In this document: positions 1-8,205 of the stretch, piece by piece
How the letters are laid out: each line of letters opens with the position of its first letter
Position numbering within the stretch: position 1 is the first letter of the stretch
DNA from: JAXLXE01 sp046328115
Lineage (GTDB): Bacteria > Chloroflexota > UBA6077 > JACCZL01
Direction of reading: 5' to 3'
Length of the DNA: 64,000 nt
Assembly: GCA_046328115.1 (NCBI GenBank)
Contig: JAXLXE010000001.1
Coordinates: 1,178,001-1,242,000, forward strand
The notes under the pieces: generated by a model
Told to the model about the DNA's origin: nothing
Database searches by the model: none
Seen by the model: the letters and a program-made list of their open reading frames with translations, nothing else
Position numbers and translations under genes: made by a program

Positions 1-1005
1 GATGGCGTTCGCGGTCAGGCCGTTCATGTAGGTCTTCCGCATGTCTATCTGATCGAACAGGCGCCGCGTGGTGAAATCCGCGATGCCCATACCGAGCGCG
101 TTCCCCTCCGATTCAGGCGTGATTCTGAGCACGGCGATTCGGCGGAACATGGGTTTCTTCTCCCCTCCGATTCGCCGCCACATGCCCACGACGTTGTAGT
201 CCATCCCGCTGCCAGACAGATTCTTGCCAAGCTGATCGACCACCAACAGGTCCAGATCGTCAAACGGGATCCGCGGCAAGAGCTCATTCGCAAGCACGAG
301 GAGCGCACTATCGGTCTGGTGGAATCGCTCTGGAGAGGTTCCGCGGATCGTATGAAGCTGGTGGTGAGCGTTCTCCACCAGGCCGATGCCGGCGACGATC
401 TTGCCGGTCCCCAGCGTGACAGCCGCCACGGCGGGAATCGTGTGTGCCAGGCCACGGGCGTGAATCCCCTCCGCTCCACGCTGCTTCCCCAGGCCAATGG
501 CGACCATCTTGCAGAGGCCACTCTCGATGTCTGCCCGAAATGCCGTGTGCGCCTTCACGCGCCCCACCACGACAATGCCATCCGCCTCGTGGGCGTTCCG
601 GTCCAGGTGCACGGGGAACCCATCGTCGAGCGTGCCCACGATGACGGTATCCATGGTGGCCAGGACGGGTGCTCCAACCTCAGCCTCGGTGATGCCGTAT
701 TCAGCGAGCACAGCGCGCTGTCCCTCGGGCGTCGCGCCGCCGTGGCTGCCCATCGCGGGCACCACGAACGGTTCCGCGCCCATCGCGCGGAGCTCCGCCA
801 CGACCGAGCGCACGACAAGCTGAATGTCCGCGATCCCGCGGCTACCCGCCGTTACGGCGATCCGATCGCCACGCTTGACCCGTAAACTGGCGCCGGACGC
901 GGCAATGGCAGCTCGGACCGCCTGCTCCACATCCAGGATCCGCTCGTTGGACAGGCGCTGGCGCGCCAGAACCATCCTGGGCAACGCCATCCGGGGAAAC
1001 GTCAT
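1..1005 (-). CDS. LarA-like (DUF2088) nickel-pincer isomerase family protein, 3' end cut by window
   Basis: Reading the minus strand from the ATG at 1005 gives 335 codons without a stop, so the C-terminus lies beyond the left edge. The protein looks like the N-terminal catalytic domain of the LarA/DUF2088 family, whose founding member is the nickel-pincer lactate racemase. Visible marks are GSRGI (residues 54-58), GSHGGAT (86-92), VKAHTAF, and the stretch GLCKMVAIGLGKQRGAEGIH that carries family Lys and His residues. Relatives of this subgroup isomerise or epimerise various 2-hydroxy acids, so the substrate cannot be named. The larB, larC and larE cofactor genes are not in the window. A long open frame on the opposite strand (319-885) is a shadow of this gene. 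Confidence 0.85.
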   Translation of the reverse strand, partial: MTFPRMALPRMVLARQRLSNERILDVEQAVRAAIAASGASLRVKRGDRIAVTAGSRGIADIQLVVRSVVAELRAMGAEPFVVPAMGSHGGATPEGQRAVLAEYGITEAEVGAPVLATMDTVIVGTLDDGFPVHLDRNAHEADGIVVVGRVKAHTAFRADIESGLCKMVAIGLGKQRGAEGIHARGLAHTIPAVAAVTLGTGKIVAGIGLVENAHHQLHTIRGTSPERFHQTDSALLVLANELLPRIPFDDLDLLVVDQLGKNLSGSGMDYNVVGMWRRIGGEKKPMFRRIAVLRITPESEGNALGMGIADFTTRRLFDQIDMRKTYMNGLTANAI

Positions 1006-1041
1006 CACAGCCTCCGTCCGACGGCCGTCCAGCGACGCTGG

Positions 1042-2031
1042 CTAGACGGCGAGATCGGCGAAGTACAGGATACTGAACGCCGCCGAGTTGTTCACGGCGT
1101 GGCCCACCACGGACGGCAGCACGCTGCCCGTGCGCTGGTACACCCAGGCAAACAGAAGGCCCATGACCAGGATGGGCAGCAATGCTGGAAGATTGAGGTG
1201 GAGGCTGGCGAAGAGCACCGCGCTGGCAGGGTACGCGAACAGCGCGCCGCGTGTCTGGAGGTAGGACCGAAACACAAATCCCCGGAAAAACAGTTCCTCC
1301 GCGAATGGCGCCAAGATCCCACCCGTCAGCACAACCGCCGCGAATCCGGATATCGGGAACTCCCGAATGCAGCGAAAGCTCTGGATCTGCGTCTGGTGTA
1401 CGCCCAGCCTATCCAGACTGAGCTGAACGGCCGCGCTGCAGATCAACACGGCCACGCCGACCAGCAGCCCCGTACCGGAATAACGGAAGAGCGCCGTGCC
1501 ACTCACACCTAGATCCCTCCACGAGATCACGCCAGGGCGAATGAAGCGTCCCCACATGACGATGAGCAACGCAGCCTGAACGCCAGACGCCGCGGTGACA
1601 AAGCCGGGCACCGTGCACAGCCCGACGTCGGGCCGCCCCAGGTGATACGGAAGCGAGAGCAGGTTCCCCAGCAGCACGACAAGTGCCACCGCCGCGAGAA
1701 CCAGGCGGTGGGAACCGTAGCCCATGGAGGCCGCGGCGTGCCCAAAGAACCCCGGCGCCAGGACGTACATGCTCAGTCCTACCGCGATCAGCACCGCGCC
1801 CGCACCAAACGTCCAGATCATCGGCGAGATGAGCGCGGCGAGTCCGTCGATCGGGAGGACCCGCGCCGCGGCAACAACGACAATCCCACCCAGGATCAGC
1901 AGCACACCCAGCCCGGCGGTTGGCCACGCCAGACGAAGGAGGAGTCTCAGCCAGGGATGGAGCTCTCGCCCGCCGCCAGTGCCCACATCCGGGGCCGCGG
2001 ACTCGTCTGGTGGCGTCAGCCCCGGCCCCAC
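1042..2031 (-). CDS. CPBP family intramembrane metalloprotease
   Basis: This is a polytopic membrane protein of about 329 residues. The C-terminal third carries the CPBP (Abi/Rce1-like) signature: EELFFRGF, then FASLHLN, then GHAVNN, which supply the Glu and His residues expected to bind the catalytic metal in the membrane. The N-terminal half holds four or five hydrophobic segments of no known function. The frame stays open upstream to 2154, but that part lies inside nrdR, so I place the start at the GTG at 2031, seven bases after the nrdR stop. The two genes probably form one transcription unit. The role (peptide maturation, bacteriocin immunity or other) is unknown. Confidence 0.8.
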   Translation of the reverse strand: MGPGLTPPDESAAPDVGTGGGRELHPWLRLLLRLAWPTAGLGVLLILGGIVVVAAARVLPIDGLAALISPMIWTFGAGAVLIAVGLSMYVLAPGFFGHAAASMGYGSHRLVLAAVALVVLLGNLLSLPYHLGRPDVGLCTVPGFVTAASGVQAALLIVMWGRFIRPGVISWRDLGVSGTALFRYSGTGLLVGVAVLICSAAVQLSLDRLGVHQTQIQSFRCIREFPISGFAAVVLTGGILAPFAEELFFRGFVFRSYLQTRGALFAYPASAVLFASLHLNLPALLPILVMGLLFAWVYQRTGSVLPSVVGHAVNNSAAFSILYFADLAV

Positions 2032-2038
2032 CGGCTGA

Positions 2039-2491
2039 TTAGGACGTGACCAGGCTGCGGAGCTCGTCCTCGAACGATGAGACATCCGCGAAGGCCCGGT
2101 ACACCGAGGCAAAGCGGATGTACGCCACGTGGTCCAGCAGCCGCAGCTTCTCAACCACCAGATCTCCGATGACGCTGCTGTTGATCTCCAACACGTCGCG
2201 CGCCCGGAGCTCCGCCTCCACTACGTCCACCAGCCGGCGTATCGCCTCGCTGCTGATGGGTCGCTTGGCGCAAGCCGTGAGCAGACTGGCGTGCAGCTTT
2301 TCACGGTCAAACGGCTGCCGACGTTTGTCCTTCTTCACCACCATGAGCTGAGCGAGCTCAGCACGCTCATAGGTGGTGAACCGACCACCGCAGGCCTGGC
2401 ATTCCCGCCTGCGGCGTGTCACCGGCGCATCGTCAGAGTCCCGCTTGTCTACAACTCGCGTCTCGCGAGATCCACAGAACGTACAGCGCAC
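2039..2491 (-). CDS. nrdR: Transcriptional repressor NrdR
   Basis: This is a full-length (150 aa) NrdR, the ATP/dATP-sensing repressor of ribonucleotide reductase genes. The zinc ribbon is complete: C3, C6, C31 and C34, with the basic run RRRRE just before the second pair. The ATP-cone domain follows at about 49-139 (VVKKDKRRQPFDREKL, then VAYIRFASVYRAF). The start is a GTG at 2491. A TGGTAATAT extended -10 box ends only six bases upstream, so the message is probably leaderless. The gene is divergent from RNase J and followed by the CPBP protease. No ribonucleotide reductase gene is present in the window. Confidence 0.95.
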   Translation of the reverse strand: MRCTFCGSRETRVVDKRDSDDAPVTRRRRECQACGGRFTTYERAELAQLMVVKKDKRRQPFDREKLHASLLTACAKRPISSEAIRRLVDVVEAELRARDVLEINSSVIGDLVVEKLRLLDHVAYIRFASVYRAFADVSSFEDELRSLVTS

Positions 2492-2497
2492 GGCGTG

Positions 2498-2506
2498 ATA
2501 TTACCA
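2498..2506 (-). promoter_or_regulatory. Extended -10 promoter of nrdR, leaderless layout
   Basis: On the minus strand the sequence reads TGG-TAATAT, then six bases, then the GTG start codon of nrdR. The TGn motif next to a good -10 hexamer is the extended -10 arrangement. There is no convincing -35 box. Initiation about seven bases after the hexamer would put the first transcribed base at or next to the start codon. Confidence 0.55.
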
Positions 2507-2545
2507 CATTCAGTCGCAGATATGAGTGGCGCGCTGTCCGCTCGC

Positions 2546-2551
2546 TACAAT
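2546..2551 (+). promoter_or_regulatory. Probable -10 box of the RNase J gene
   Basis: TACAAT lies 43 bases upstream of the TTG start of RNase J, in the short region shared with the divergent nrdR promoter. No good -35 box is seen at the usual distance. It is the only plausible -10 in this intergenic region on the plus strand. Confidence 0.35.
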
Positions 2552-2594
2552 TCGGCGCCGGTGGACAACGTGCCTCGGCGGCTGAGGAGGCAGT

Positions 2595-4262
2595 TTGGAA
2601 GACACATTGCGCGCCATCTTGCTCGGCGGGGTAGGCGAGGTGGGCAAGAACTCCACCCTGTTCGAGTACGACGGCGCCATGGTCATGGTGGACGCGGGCG
2701 TCAAGTTCCCCGACGAGGGGCTTCACGGGGTAGACCTGGTCATCCCGGATTTTGGCTACGTGGCGGATGCCGCCGAAGATCTCGTGGCCGTCCTGATCAC
2801 GCATGGACATGAGGACCACATCGGCGCCCTGCCATATCTCGTTCGTCAGCTCAGGCGCGACGAGAAGCTCCCCATCTACGGCACGGCCATTACGCTGGGG
2901 CTCGTTGCCACTAAGCTGCGAGAGCACAAGCAGCTTGATCGGGTGGACCTGATCGAGATCCAGTCCGGTGACAGTATTGAGCTGGAGCCGTTCACCGCCC
3001 AGGCCGTCCGCGTCAGCCATTCGGTGCCGGGTTCCGTAGGCTTTGCCATCGATTCACCCGTTGGCACCGTCTTCCACACTGGCGACTACAAGTTCGATCG
3101 CCAGCCAGTAGACGGGCTTGGCACAGATGAGGATCTACTTCGCCAGATCGGTGATGACGGACTGCTCGCGCTGTTCTCTGACTGCGTGAGAGTGGAAAAC
3201 CCGGGCTGGACCGGCTCCGAGACCACGGTGGGCGAGCACCTGGAAGACATCATCCGCGAGTCCGCCGGGCGGGTGATCATTACCACCTTTGCCTCCAATC
3301 TCTCCCGGCTCAGGCAGGCCATCGTGATTGCCCATCGCCTGGGACGGAAGGTCGCCGTGGCCGGCCGCAGCATGGAGCAGAACCTCAAGGTCGCCGCTGA
3401 GGTGGGGTTCCTGGACGTGCCCCAGGGCACCATCATCCCGCTGCGCGAGGCGCAGAACCTGGCCCCTGACAAGCTGGTCCTTTTCACGACCGGCAGCCAG
3501 GGCGAGCCGAGCTCAGTCCTCAGCCGCATGGCCATGGGCGACCATCCGCACGTAAAGATCATCCCGGAAGACACCGTTGTCTACAGCGCCGGCCCCATCC
3601 CGGGCAACGAGGTCACGGTCTCTCAGTCCATCGACAACTTGTACCGCCGCGGCGCCCGCGTGATCTACCGCGCCATTCGGGAAGGCATCCACGTCTCCGG
3701 TCACGCCAGTCGGGACGAGCTCACCCACATGCTCGGGCTGCTGCGACCAAAGTTTGTGGTCCCCATTCACGGCGAGTACCGCATGCTGGTCCAGTATGGC
3801 GATCTGGCCGTGGCTTCGGGCGTTCCTCGCGACAACGTGGTGATCGCGGACATCGGTGAAGTGATCGAGTTCACGCCTGACTCGGCCGAAAAGAACGGCT
3901 CCGTGAAGTCCGGCGCCGTCCTGATCGACGGACTGACCATCGGAGACGTCACCCGCGTAGTGCTCCGCGACCGCACGCGCCTGGCCACGGACGGCGTCCT
4001 GATCGCATCTGTCGTCGTTGATCGCGAGTCCGGCGACATCATCGGTGGGCCGGATCTGCTCTCCCGCGGGGTGGTGGACCCGGAGCAGGACCAGATCCTC
4101 CCCGAAGCGCGCGATCACCTGCTGGACGTCCTGGAGAGCGTGCACCACCACTCGCCCACACAGGCGTTCTTGACGGGTAAGATCCGCGAGACGCTCAGCG
4201 CATTCGTCTACGAGCGAGGCCGCCGCCGGCCCATGATCCTGCCAATCGTGACCGAGGTCTGA
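2595..4262 (+). CDS. rnj: Ribonuclease J
   Basis: This 555-residue protein is a beta-CASP metallo-beta-lactamase ribonuclease that degrades and matures RNA with 5'-3' exonuclease and endonuclease activity. The zinc motif HGHEDHIGA starts at residue 70 (H70, H72, D74, H75). Further ligands lie in SHSVPGSVGF and HTGDYKFD, and the beta-CASP part has FASNLSRL and TTGSQGEP. A late motif, HVSGHASRDEL followed by VPIHGEYRML, closes the active site. The C-terminal domain is complete. The start is TTG at 2595, chosen because GGAGG sits at 2586-2590 and the next residues (MEDTLRAILLGGVGEVGKN) match family N-termini. A strong hairpin follows the stop. Confidence 0.95.
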   Translation: MEDTLRAILLGGVGEVGKNSTLFEYDGAMVMVDAGVKFPDEGLHGVDLVIPDFGYVADAAEDLVAVLITHGHEDHIGALPYLVRQLRRDEKLPIYGTAITLGLVATKLREHKQLDRVDLIEIQSGDSIELEPFTAQAVRVSHSVPGSVGFAIDSPVGTVFHTGDYKFDRQPVDGLGTDEDLLRQIGDDGLLALFSDCVRVENPGWTGSETTVGEHLEDIIRESAGRVIITTFASNLSRLRQAIVIAHRLGRKVAVAGRSMEQNLKVAAEVGFLDVPQGTIIPLREAQNLAPDKLVLFTTGSQGEPSSVLSRMAMGDHPHVKIIPEDTVVYSAGPIPGNEVTVSQSIDNLYRRGARVIYRAIREGIHVSGHASRDELTHMLGLLRPKFVVPIHGEYRMLVQYGDLAVASGVPRDNVVIADIGEVIEFTPDSAEKNGSVKSGAVLIDGLTIGDVTRVVLRDRTRLATDGVLIASVVVDRESGDIIGGPDLLSRGVVDPEQDQILPEARDHLLDVLESVHHHSPTQAFLTGKIRETLSAFVYERGRRRPMILPIVTEV

Positions 4263-4263
4263 G

Positions 4264-4291
4264 GCGTCGCCACCCAGATACGTGGCGACGC
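4264..4291. terminator. Perfect hairpin between convergent rnj and vapC
   Basis: GCGTCGCCAC, an eight-base loop, then GTGGCGACGC form a flawless 10-bp stem starting two bases after the RNase J stop codon and 13 bases beyond the stop of the convergent vapC gene. It has no T-run on either side, so it is a bidirectional terminator or mRNA 3'-end stabiliser rather than a classic intrinsic terminator. Confidence 0.6.
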
Positions 4292-4304
4292 ACCCGGTAC
4301 ATTG

Positions 4305-4775
4305 TCACAAGAGGTGGTCGAGCGGATTCTCCACGGCCAGATCCTCACCCGCAGCAGCGATCAGTAGGTCCGAGTCTGCACTCACCAACACCAGTGGTGC
4401 CATGCCTCGACTCACAAGCTCCCGACTTGCGACGAGCGCCGAGGCAAGCTGGACCGCGTCATACCCGCGAAGTCTGTAGCGTTGCGTCAGCGCCACCGCT
4501 TCCCCTATCACCTGCGGAATAACGCCGATGACAACGCAGCGTTCATCACAGTCTTGTAGGAATCGTCGGAGCACGGCGCGTTGGTCTAGGGGACTGACCT
4601 GCGGCCGCGCGCGAAACCTGGCCGCGAATGCCGCGGCGACCTCCACCCGCGTGACAGCCGCGACCACAAACTCGTGCGACGAACCAGCGTTCATCAACCC
4701 GCGAATCCAGTCACTACCAGTTTCGTCTACATAGCGCTTTACAAGGGCGCTCGAGTCGAGAAAGTAGCCCGTCAC
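4305..4775 (-). CDS. PIN-domain toxin (VapC family)
   Basis: This 156-residue PIN-domain ribonuclease is the toxin of a type II toxin-antitoxin pair. Acidic metal-binding positions are visible at D7 (FLDSSALVKRY), in the TRVEVAAAF region, in GYDAVQLASAL and in SADSDLL. The start is GTG at 4775, overlapping the antitoxin stop as GTGA; the frame remains open further upstream, but that part lies within the antitoxin gene. Toxins of this family cleave tRNA or rRNA, and the target here cannot be read from sequence. The gene is convergent with RNase J. Confidence 0.85.
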   Translation of the reverse strand: MTGYFLDSSALVKRYVDETGSDWIRGLMNAGSSHEFVVAAVTRVEVAAAFAARFRARPQVSPLDQRAVLRRFLQDCDERCVVIGVIPQVIGEAVALTQRYRLRGYDAVQLASALVASRELVSRGMAPLVLVSADSDLLIAAAGEDLAVENPLDHLL

Positions 4776-5221
4776 TCCCTCGATCCGCGCTGTTCGAGAA
4801 TGATGTCGCTCAGCATCGGTTCGCCCGCCGCAGTCAATGCGCGCCGCATGTCGTCGAGCGTCCACGCAGTCTCCGCGTCACGTGGCTCGGCGATGGCCGA
4901 TACCCAGGTCAGTCCAGCGATCGCGAGAATCTCCCGCACGGACCCGAGTGGCTCCACGCTCTCTGTCGGCTCACCTGTTACGGCGGCGCCTTGAGTGTGC
5001 TCTTGAACATCCTCGGCCTCGTGCGCCTCCCGGACCGCGTCGAAAAGCGCATCCCCCATCTCCATTGTTGGGACCGCGAAACCGTGAACGCCACCCCCGG
5101 CCCGAAGCGCACGCTCCACGATCTCGCTGGAGATGTCCTCCGGCCTTCGGCCAAGTCGCTCTGCCGCCTCACGAAGCCGCCTTGCGCCGTCGGCAGACAG
5201 GGCTATTGTCAGTCGCGGCAT
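4772..5221 (-). CDS. Ribbon-helix-helix-like antitoxin partner of VapC
   Basis: This is a 149-residue protein directly upstream of, and overlapping, the PIN toxin gene. The N-terminus (MPRLTIALSADGARRLREAAERLGRRPEDI) resembles a ribbon-helix-helix DNA-binding domain. The acidic, low-complexity remainder probably wraps and inhibits the toxin. It is longer than a usual VapB (about 80 aa), and I do not recognise the middle section. It should repress its own operon together with the toxin. Confidence 0.7.
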   Translation of the reverse strand: MPRLTIALSADGARRLREAAERLGRRPEDISSEIVERALRAGGGVHGFAVPTMEMGDALFDAVREAHEAEDVQEHTQGAAVTGEPTESVEPLGSVREILAIAGLTWVSAIAEPRDAETAWTLDDMRRALTAAGEPMLSDIILEQRGSRE

Positions 5222-5284
5222 GCGTAGACACCCGTCATCGAACGACGCCTCGCCTCCTCAAGGGCCGATGCATGGCTGAGTCGT

Positions 5285-5290
5285 ATTGTA
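5285..5290 (-). promoter_or_regulatory. Possible -10 box of the vapBC pair
   Basis: TACAAT is present on the minus strand 63 bases upstream of the antitoxin ATG. The remaining bases between the amidase stop and the antitoxin start contain GAGGAGG, but it is too far from the ATG to act as its ribosome-binding site. No good -35 box is visible. Confidence 0.3.
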
Positions 5291-5361
5291 CGCTCCGGGC
5301 TGGTTCTGCTCAGTCCGCACTCGGGAGCAGGCCGACCTGGCGATATCGATGGCGAACGGAG

Positions 5362-6894
5362 CTACGAGGCTGGGAACCGCGCAAAGTACGCCTTGACAGT
5401 CTCGAAGTAGCCGCGCGCGACCGCGTCCTGGATCTTCTCCTGTCGCAGCGCGCGCGCGTCCTCTGCATTCGTAATGTACAGAGGCTCACCGATGATGCCG
5501 GGCATCTCGCTGGGTCGCTTCACGATGTCGCTGGCGGGCCCCAGGATGTAATAGTGCGAGCCACGACCCAGCACGCCGCTATCGGCCGTGGCGCCGCGAT
5601 TATCGGTCTCGTAGCCAGCTTCTCGCAGTGACTTGACCAGGTTGGTCTGCGCCAGTTCCGCCAGGGCCTTCGCCCGATCGCTAAATGAACGTCCATCCGC
5701 GTAGAACACCTGGGTGCCCTTCCTGCTCGTATCCGCCAGGCCGTTGAAGTGGACAGAGATCATCAGGTCAGCACGCACCCCATTCGCGCGATCCACCCGC
5801 GCCTGCAGGTCATCCGCCAGGCTGATCTTCTGGTCACCGGTCAGATCATCCTTACCATTAACCTGGGCGTCAGACGTGCGCGTCATCACCGCCACGTAGC
5901 CGGCTGAGCGCAGCAGCTCTGCGAGCTTGCCCGCCACTTTGAGATTGAGCTCCTTCTCCACGAGCCGCGTGCCGTCCACGAACTGGTAGGACGAGCCGAC
6001 TTCGCTGCCGCCATGGCCGGGATCCACCACAACGGTGGGCTCCTTCTTGAAGGCGCCGCGAAGATCCGTGCCGCTGAGCGCCGACGGCCGCGCCAGGGCC
6101 AGTGGAGAACGCGTATCGAACTGCCCGAACAGCGCGTTCTGCTTCGCTTGTGCCGCCAGGTCTCCCGGCAGGTTCTGAAGCGTGAGAATGGCCTTCACGT
6201 AGTCCGCCAGCAGCAACCCTTGCGTTGCGCCCGTGGCCGCGTCGAAGTGCATGATCCCGCGCTGGAATCGCTGATACACGAATCCGGCGTTTTCCGGATC
6301 CGGTGTGGGCTTGGAGGTGGGCAGGCCCCAGACCTCCATGTTGAAGCCCAGGAGCAGCCCGCGATCCACCGGCCGGTCCGGGAACGCGTCCTCTGCCCGC
6401 ACGCTGTTGATGAACGTCTGGTAGAAGTTCACCTTCATACCCTGCCATTCATCAGGACACATGTCTTTGATGAACTGGAGCGCCTTCACGTGGTAATCGG
6501 GCGTACCCACCTTGGGCTGCCGCACGATAACCTCTTGATCGAGTCCCGGCAGGGTTGAGCCATTGATCTTGGTGTAGGGCAGCAGCCCATCATCGAGGAT
6601 GTTCATCAGCCCAGTGGTACCGTCCGGCTGTTGCTGGACGATTGCTCGCTGGAACACCTGGACTTTGGACCCAAAGAGCGTGAACACGTTGGAGACGGGG
6701 TAGCCAAACGTCCGCACGGCGCCGCGGCGCTTGAAGTAGTCCCAGAACTTCTCGTCGCTGACGCGGTAGCCGGTCTGCTGGAAAAGTCGAGCGTCCTGTT
6801 GTTGGGCGGTCACGAGTGGCTGTGGAGCCAGACCGAAGACAAGGGAGGCGACAATGAGTCGCAGTAAGAAATGAGACATCACCACGTGTGGCAC
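5362..6894 (-). CDS. Secreted N-acetylmuramoyl-L-alanine amidase with FGYPVSN-type N-terminal region
   Basis: This 510-residue protein has a signal peptide (hydrophobic residues about 8-24, cleavage near VTAQQQ). Residues about 285-505 form an Amidase_3 domain that cuts the amide bond between MurNAc and L-Ala in peptidoglycan. Zinc ligands are visible in VVVDPGHGG, VEKELN and ISVHFNG. The first half carries two related segments, one around FGYPVSNVFTLFGSKVQVFQRA and one around FVYQRFQRGIMHFDAATGAT, a module I associate with secreted Chloroflexota proteins and whose ligand is unknown. The first start is GTG at 6894. ATG at 6879 (MSHFLLRL) is equally plausible and gives a cleaner signal peptide. 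Confidence 0.85.
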   Translation of the reverse strand: MPHVVMSHFLLRLIVASLVFGLAPQPLVTAQQQDARLFQQTGYRVSDEKFWDYFKRRGAVRTFGYPVSNVFTLFGSKVQVFQRAIVQQQPDGTTGLMNILDDGLLPYTKINGSTLPGLDQEVIVRQPKVGTPDYHVKALQFIKDMCPDEWQGMKVNFYQTFINSVRAEDAFPDRPVDRGLLLGFNMEVWGLPTSKPTPDPENAGFVYQRFQRGIMHFDAATGATQGLLLADYVKAILTLQNLPGDLAAQAKQNALFGQFDTRSPLALARPSALSGTDLRGAFKKEPTVVVDPGHGGSEVGSSYQFVDGTRLVEKELNLKVAGKLAELLRSAGYVAVMTRTSDAQVNGKDDLTGDQKISLADDLQARVDRANGVRADLMISVHFNGLADTSRKGTQVFYADGRSFSDRAKALAELAQTNLVKSLREAGYETDNRGATADSGVLGRGSHYYILGPASDIVKRPSEMPGIIGEPLYITNAEDARALRQEKIQDAVARGYFETVKAYFARFPAS

Positions 6895-7042
6895 TTCGAG
6901 ATTGCGAGGCGGAGCTAGAACCGTACCCTAGCCGGCGTGCCACGAGCCGTTCAGGAACCCCCGTCCTCGAAAACTGGAACGAGATTGTAGCGGCGGGGTT
7001 GCAGGTTTTAGGCTGGCCGGGTGTGCTGGGGTGCGCAACGTC

Positions 7043-7048
7043 TACCAT
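7043..7048 (+). promoter_or_regulatory. -10 box immediately upstream of the amidohydrolase start
   Basis: TACCAT ends five bases before the ATG at 7054. There is no Shine-Dalgarno sequence before that ATG, so a leaderless message is likely. No clear -35 box is seen. Confidence 0.35.
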
Positions 7049-7072
7049 TAGTCATGCAGCTAGTCATGCAGC
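7049..7072 (+). repeat. 12-bp tandem duplication containing the start codon
   Basis: TAGTCATGCAGC occurs twice in direct succession, at 7049-7060 and 7061-7072. Each copy contains an in-frame ATG (7054 and 7066), so the protein can begin MQLVMQRHD or MQRHD. Confidence 0.85.
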
Positions 7073-8205
7073 GACACGATCTGGAGCAAGCACTAGCCAA
7101 CGTCCCCATCGCGGACGCCCATTGCCACCCGCCACTGCGGGATGGTGAAGAGCTCCCACTCAGGGACTTCCGCGGCTGCTTCACCGAGGCGCGCGACCCC
7201 GCGGTGCTCGATGCGCAGGTCCTTACGTCCCTCCACTTCCAGCATGCGCTCCCCATCCTGGCGGACGTATTAGGATGCGATCCGGTGGAGCAGGCCATAC
7301 TTGGGGCGATGCGCGCCCGAGCGCTCGATCAGCGCGTGCGCGCGGCGCTGAGCCACGGCAACGTGGACACGCTGATCGTCGATGACGGGTTCCAGTTCGA
7401 TCGACTCGCGTCGATCGAGCGGCTGGCGGAGCTCGCTCGCCCCGCGACCGTCTCGAGAATCGTCAGAATCGAGGCGGCCGCGGAGCGGCTCGTCCCTCTC
7501 GCCGCCGGCCTGGACGACCTCCAGGCTCGGCTCGATGACCACATCATTAGTTCCGGCGCGGTCGGACTTAAGAGCATCATCGCCTACCGCTCGGGCTTGA
7601 ACCTGGAGCCGGCCAATCGCTCCCGCGCCAACCAGGGGCTCGCGGCCGCCAGAGCGACCTACGAGCGCGGGGGCACCGTGCGACTGACCGACAAACCGCT
7701 GCTGGATTCACTGCTCTGGTCCTCGCTGCGCACGGCCGCGCGCCTGAAGCTGCCCGTCCAGTTTCACACCGGGTTCGGCGACACGGATGCCGACCTCCGG
7801 CTGGGCAATCCTCTACACCTCCGTCCGATCTTCGAGGACACAAGCCTGCGATCCGCCCCCATCGTGCTGCTGCATTGCTACCCGTACGTACGCGAGGCGG
7901 CGTACCTCGCCAGCGTGTACTCCAACGCTTACGTGGACCTGTCCCAGACCATCCCGCACCTCACATTCGGCGGCGGGCGCGCCCTTGGTGACGCGCTTGG
8001 CCTGGCGCCCAGCGGAAAGGTGATGTACGGCTCAGACGCCCACACCGTCCCCGAGATGTACGCCGTGGGCGCCACCTGGGCCCGGCGCAACACCACCGCG
8101 CTGCTGGCGGACTGGATCGATCAGGGCCTGGACGAGAATCGGGCGCTTGAGATTGCCAGAAGGTTCCTGGGCGAGAACACGCGAGCACTCTACCAGCAAG
8201 GCTGA
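7054..8205 (+). CDS. Metal-dependent amidohydrolase
   Basis: This is a 383-residue protein of the amidohydrolase (TIM-barrel) superfamily. The N-terminal metal motif is DAHCH (H23, H25). Later there are QFHTGFGDTD (metal His), VLLHCYPYVREAAYLASVY and the terminal YGSDAHTVPEMYAVG, in which Asp is the expected catalytic base. This layout is shared with amidohydrolase-related domains found near or fused to glutamine-synthetase-like proteins and with some uronate or cyclic-amide hydrolases. The substrate is not known. The frame is open to 7021, but I prefer ATG 7054 or 7066 because a -10 box lies just before them. Its stop overlaps the next start by one base (TGATG). Confidence 0.8.
   Translation: MQLVMQRHDLEQALANVPIADAHCHPPLRDGEELPLRDFRGCFTEARDPAVLDAQVLTSLHFQHALPILADVLGCDPVEQAILGAMRARALDQRVRAALSHGNVDTLIVDDGFQFDRLASIERLAELARPATVSRIVRIEAAAERLVPLAAGLDDLQARLDDHIISSGAVGLKSIIAYRSGLNLEPANRSRANQGLAAARATYERGGTVRLTDKPLLDSLLWSSLRTAARLKLPVQFHTGFGDTDADLRLGNPLHLRPIFEDTSLRSAPIVLLHCYPYVREAAYLASVYSNAYVDLSQTIPHLTFGGGRALGDALGLAPSGKVMYGSDAHTVPEMYAVGATWARRNTTALLADWIDQGLDENRALEIARRFLGENTRALYQQG

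Noticed and set aside
319..885. Plus-strand open frame of 188 codons
   Set aside because: It lies opposite the LarA-like gene, has no recognisable domain and its composition is that of an antisense shadow in GC-rich DNA.
5222..5361. Search for a riboswitch or small RNA between the amidase and the first vapBC
   Set aside because: No conserved aptamer pattern or strong hairpin is visible; only a possible -10 box is reported.
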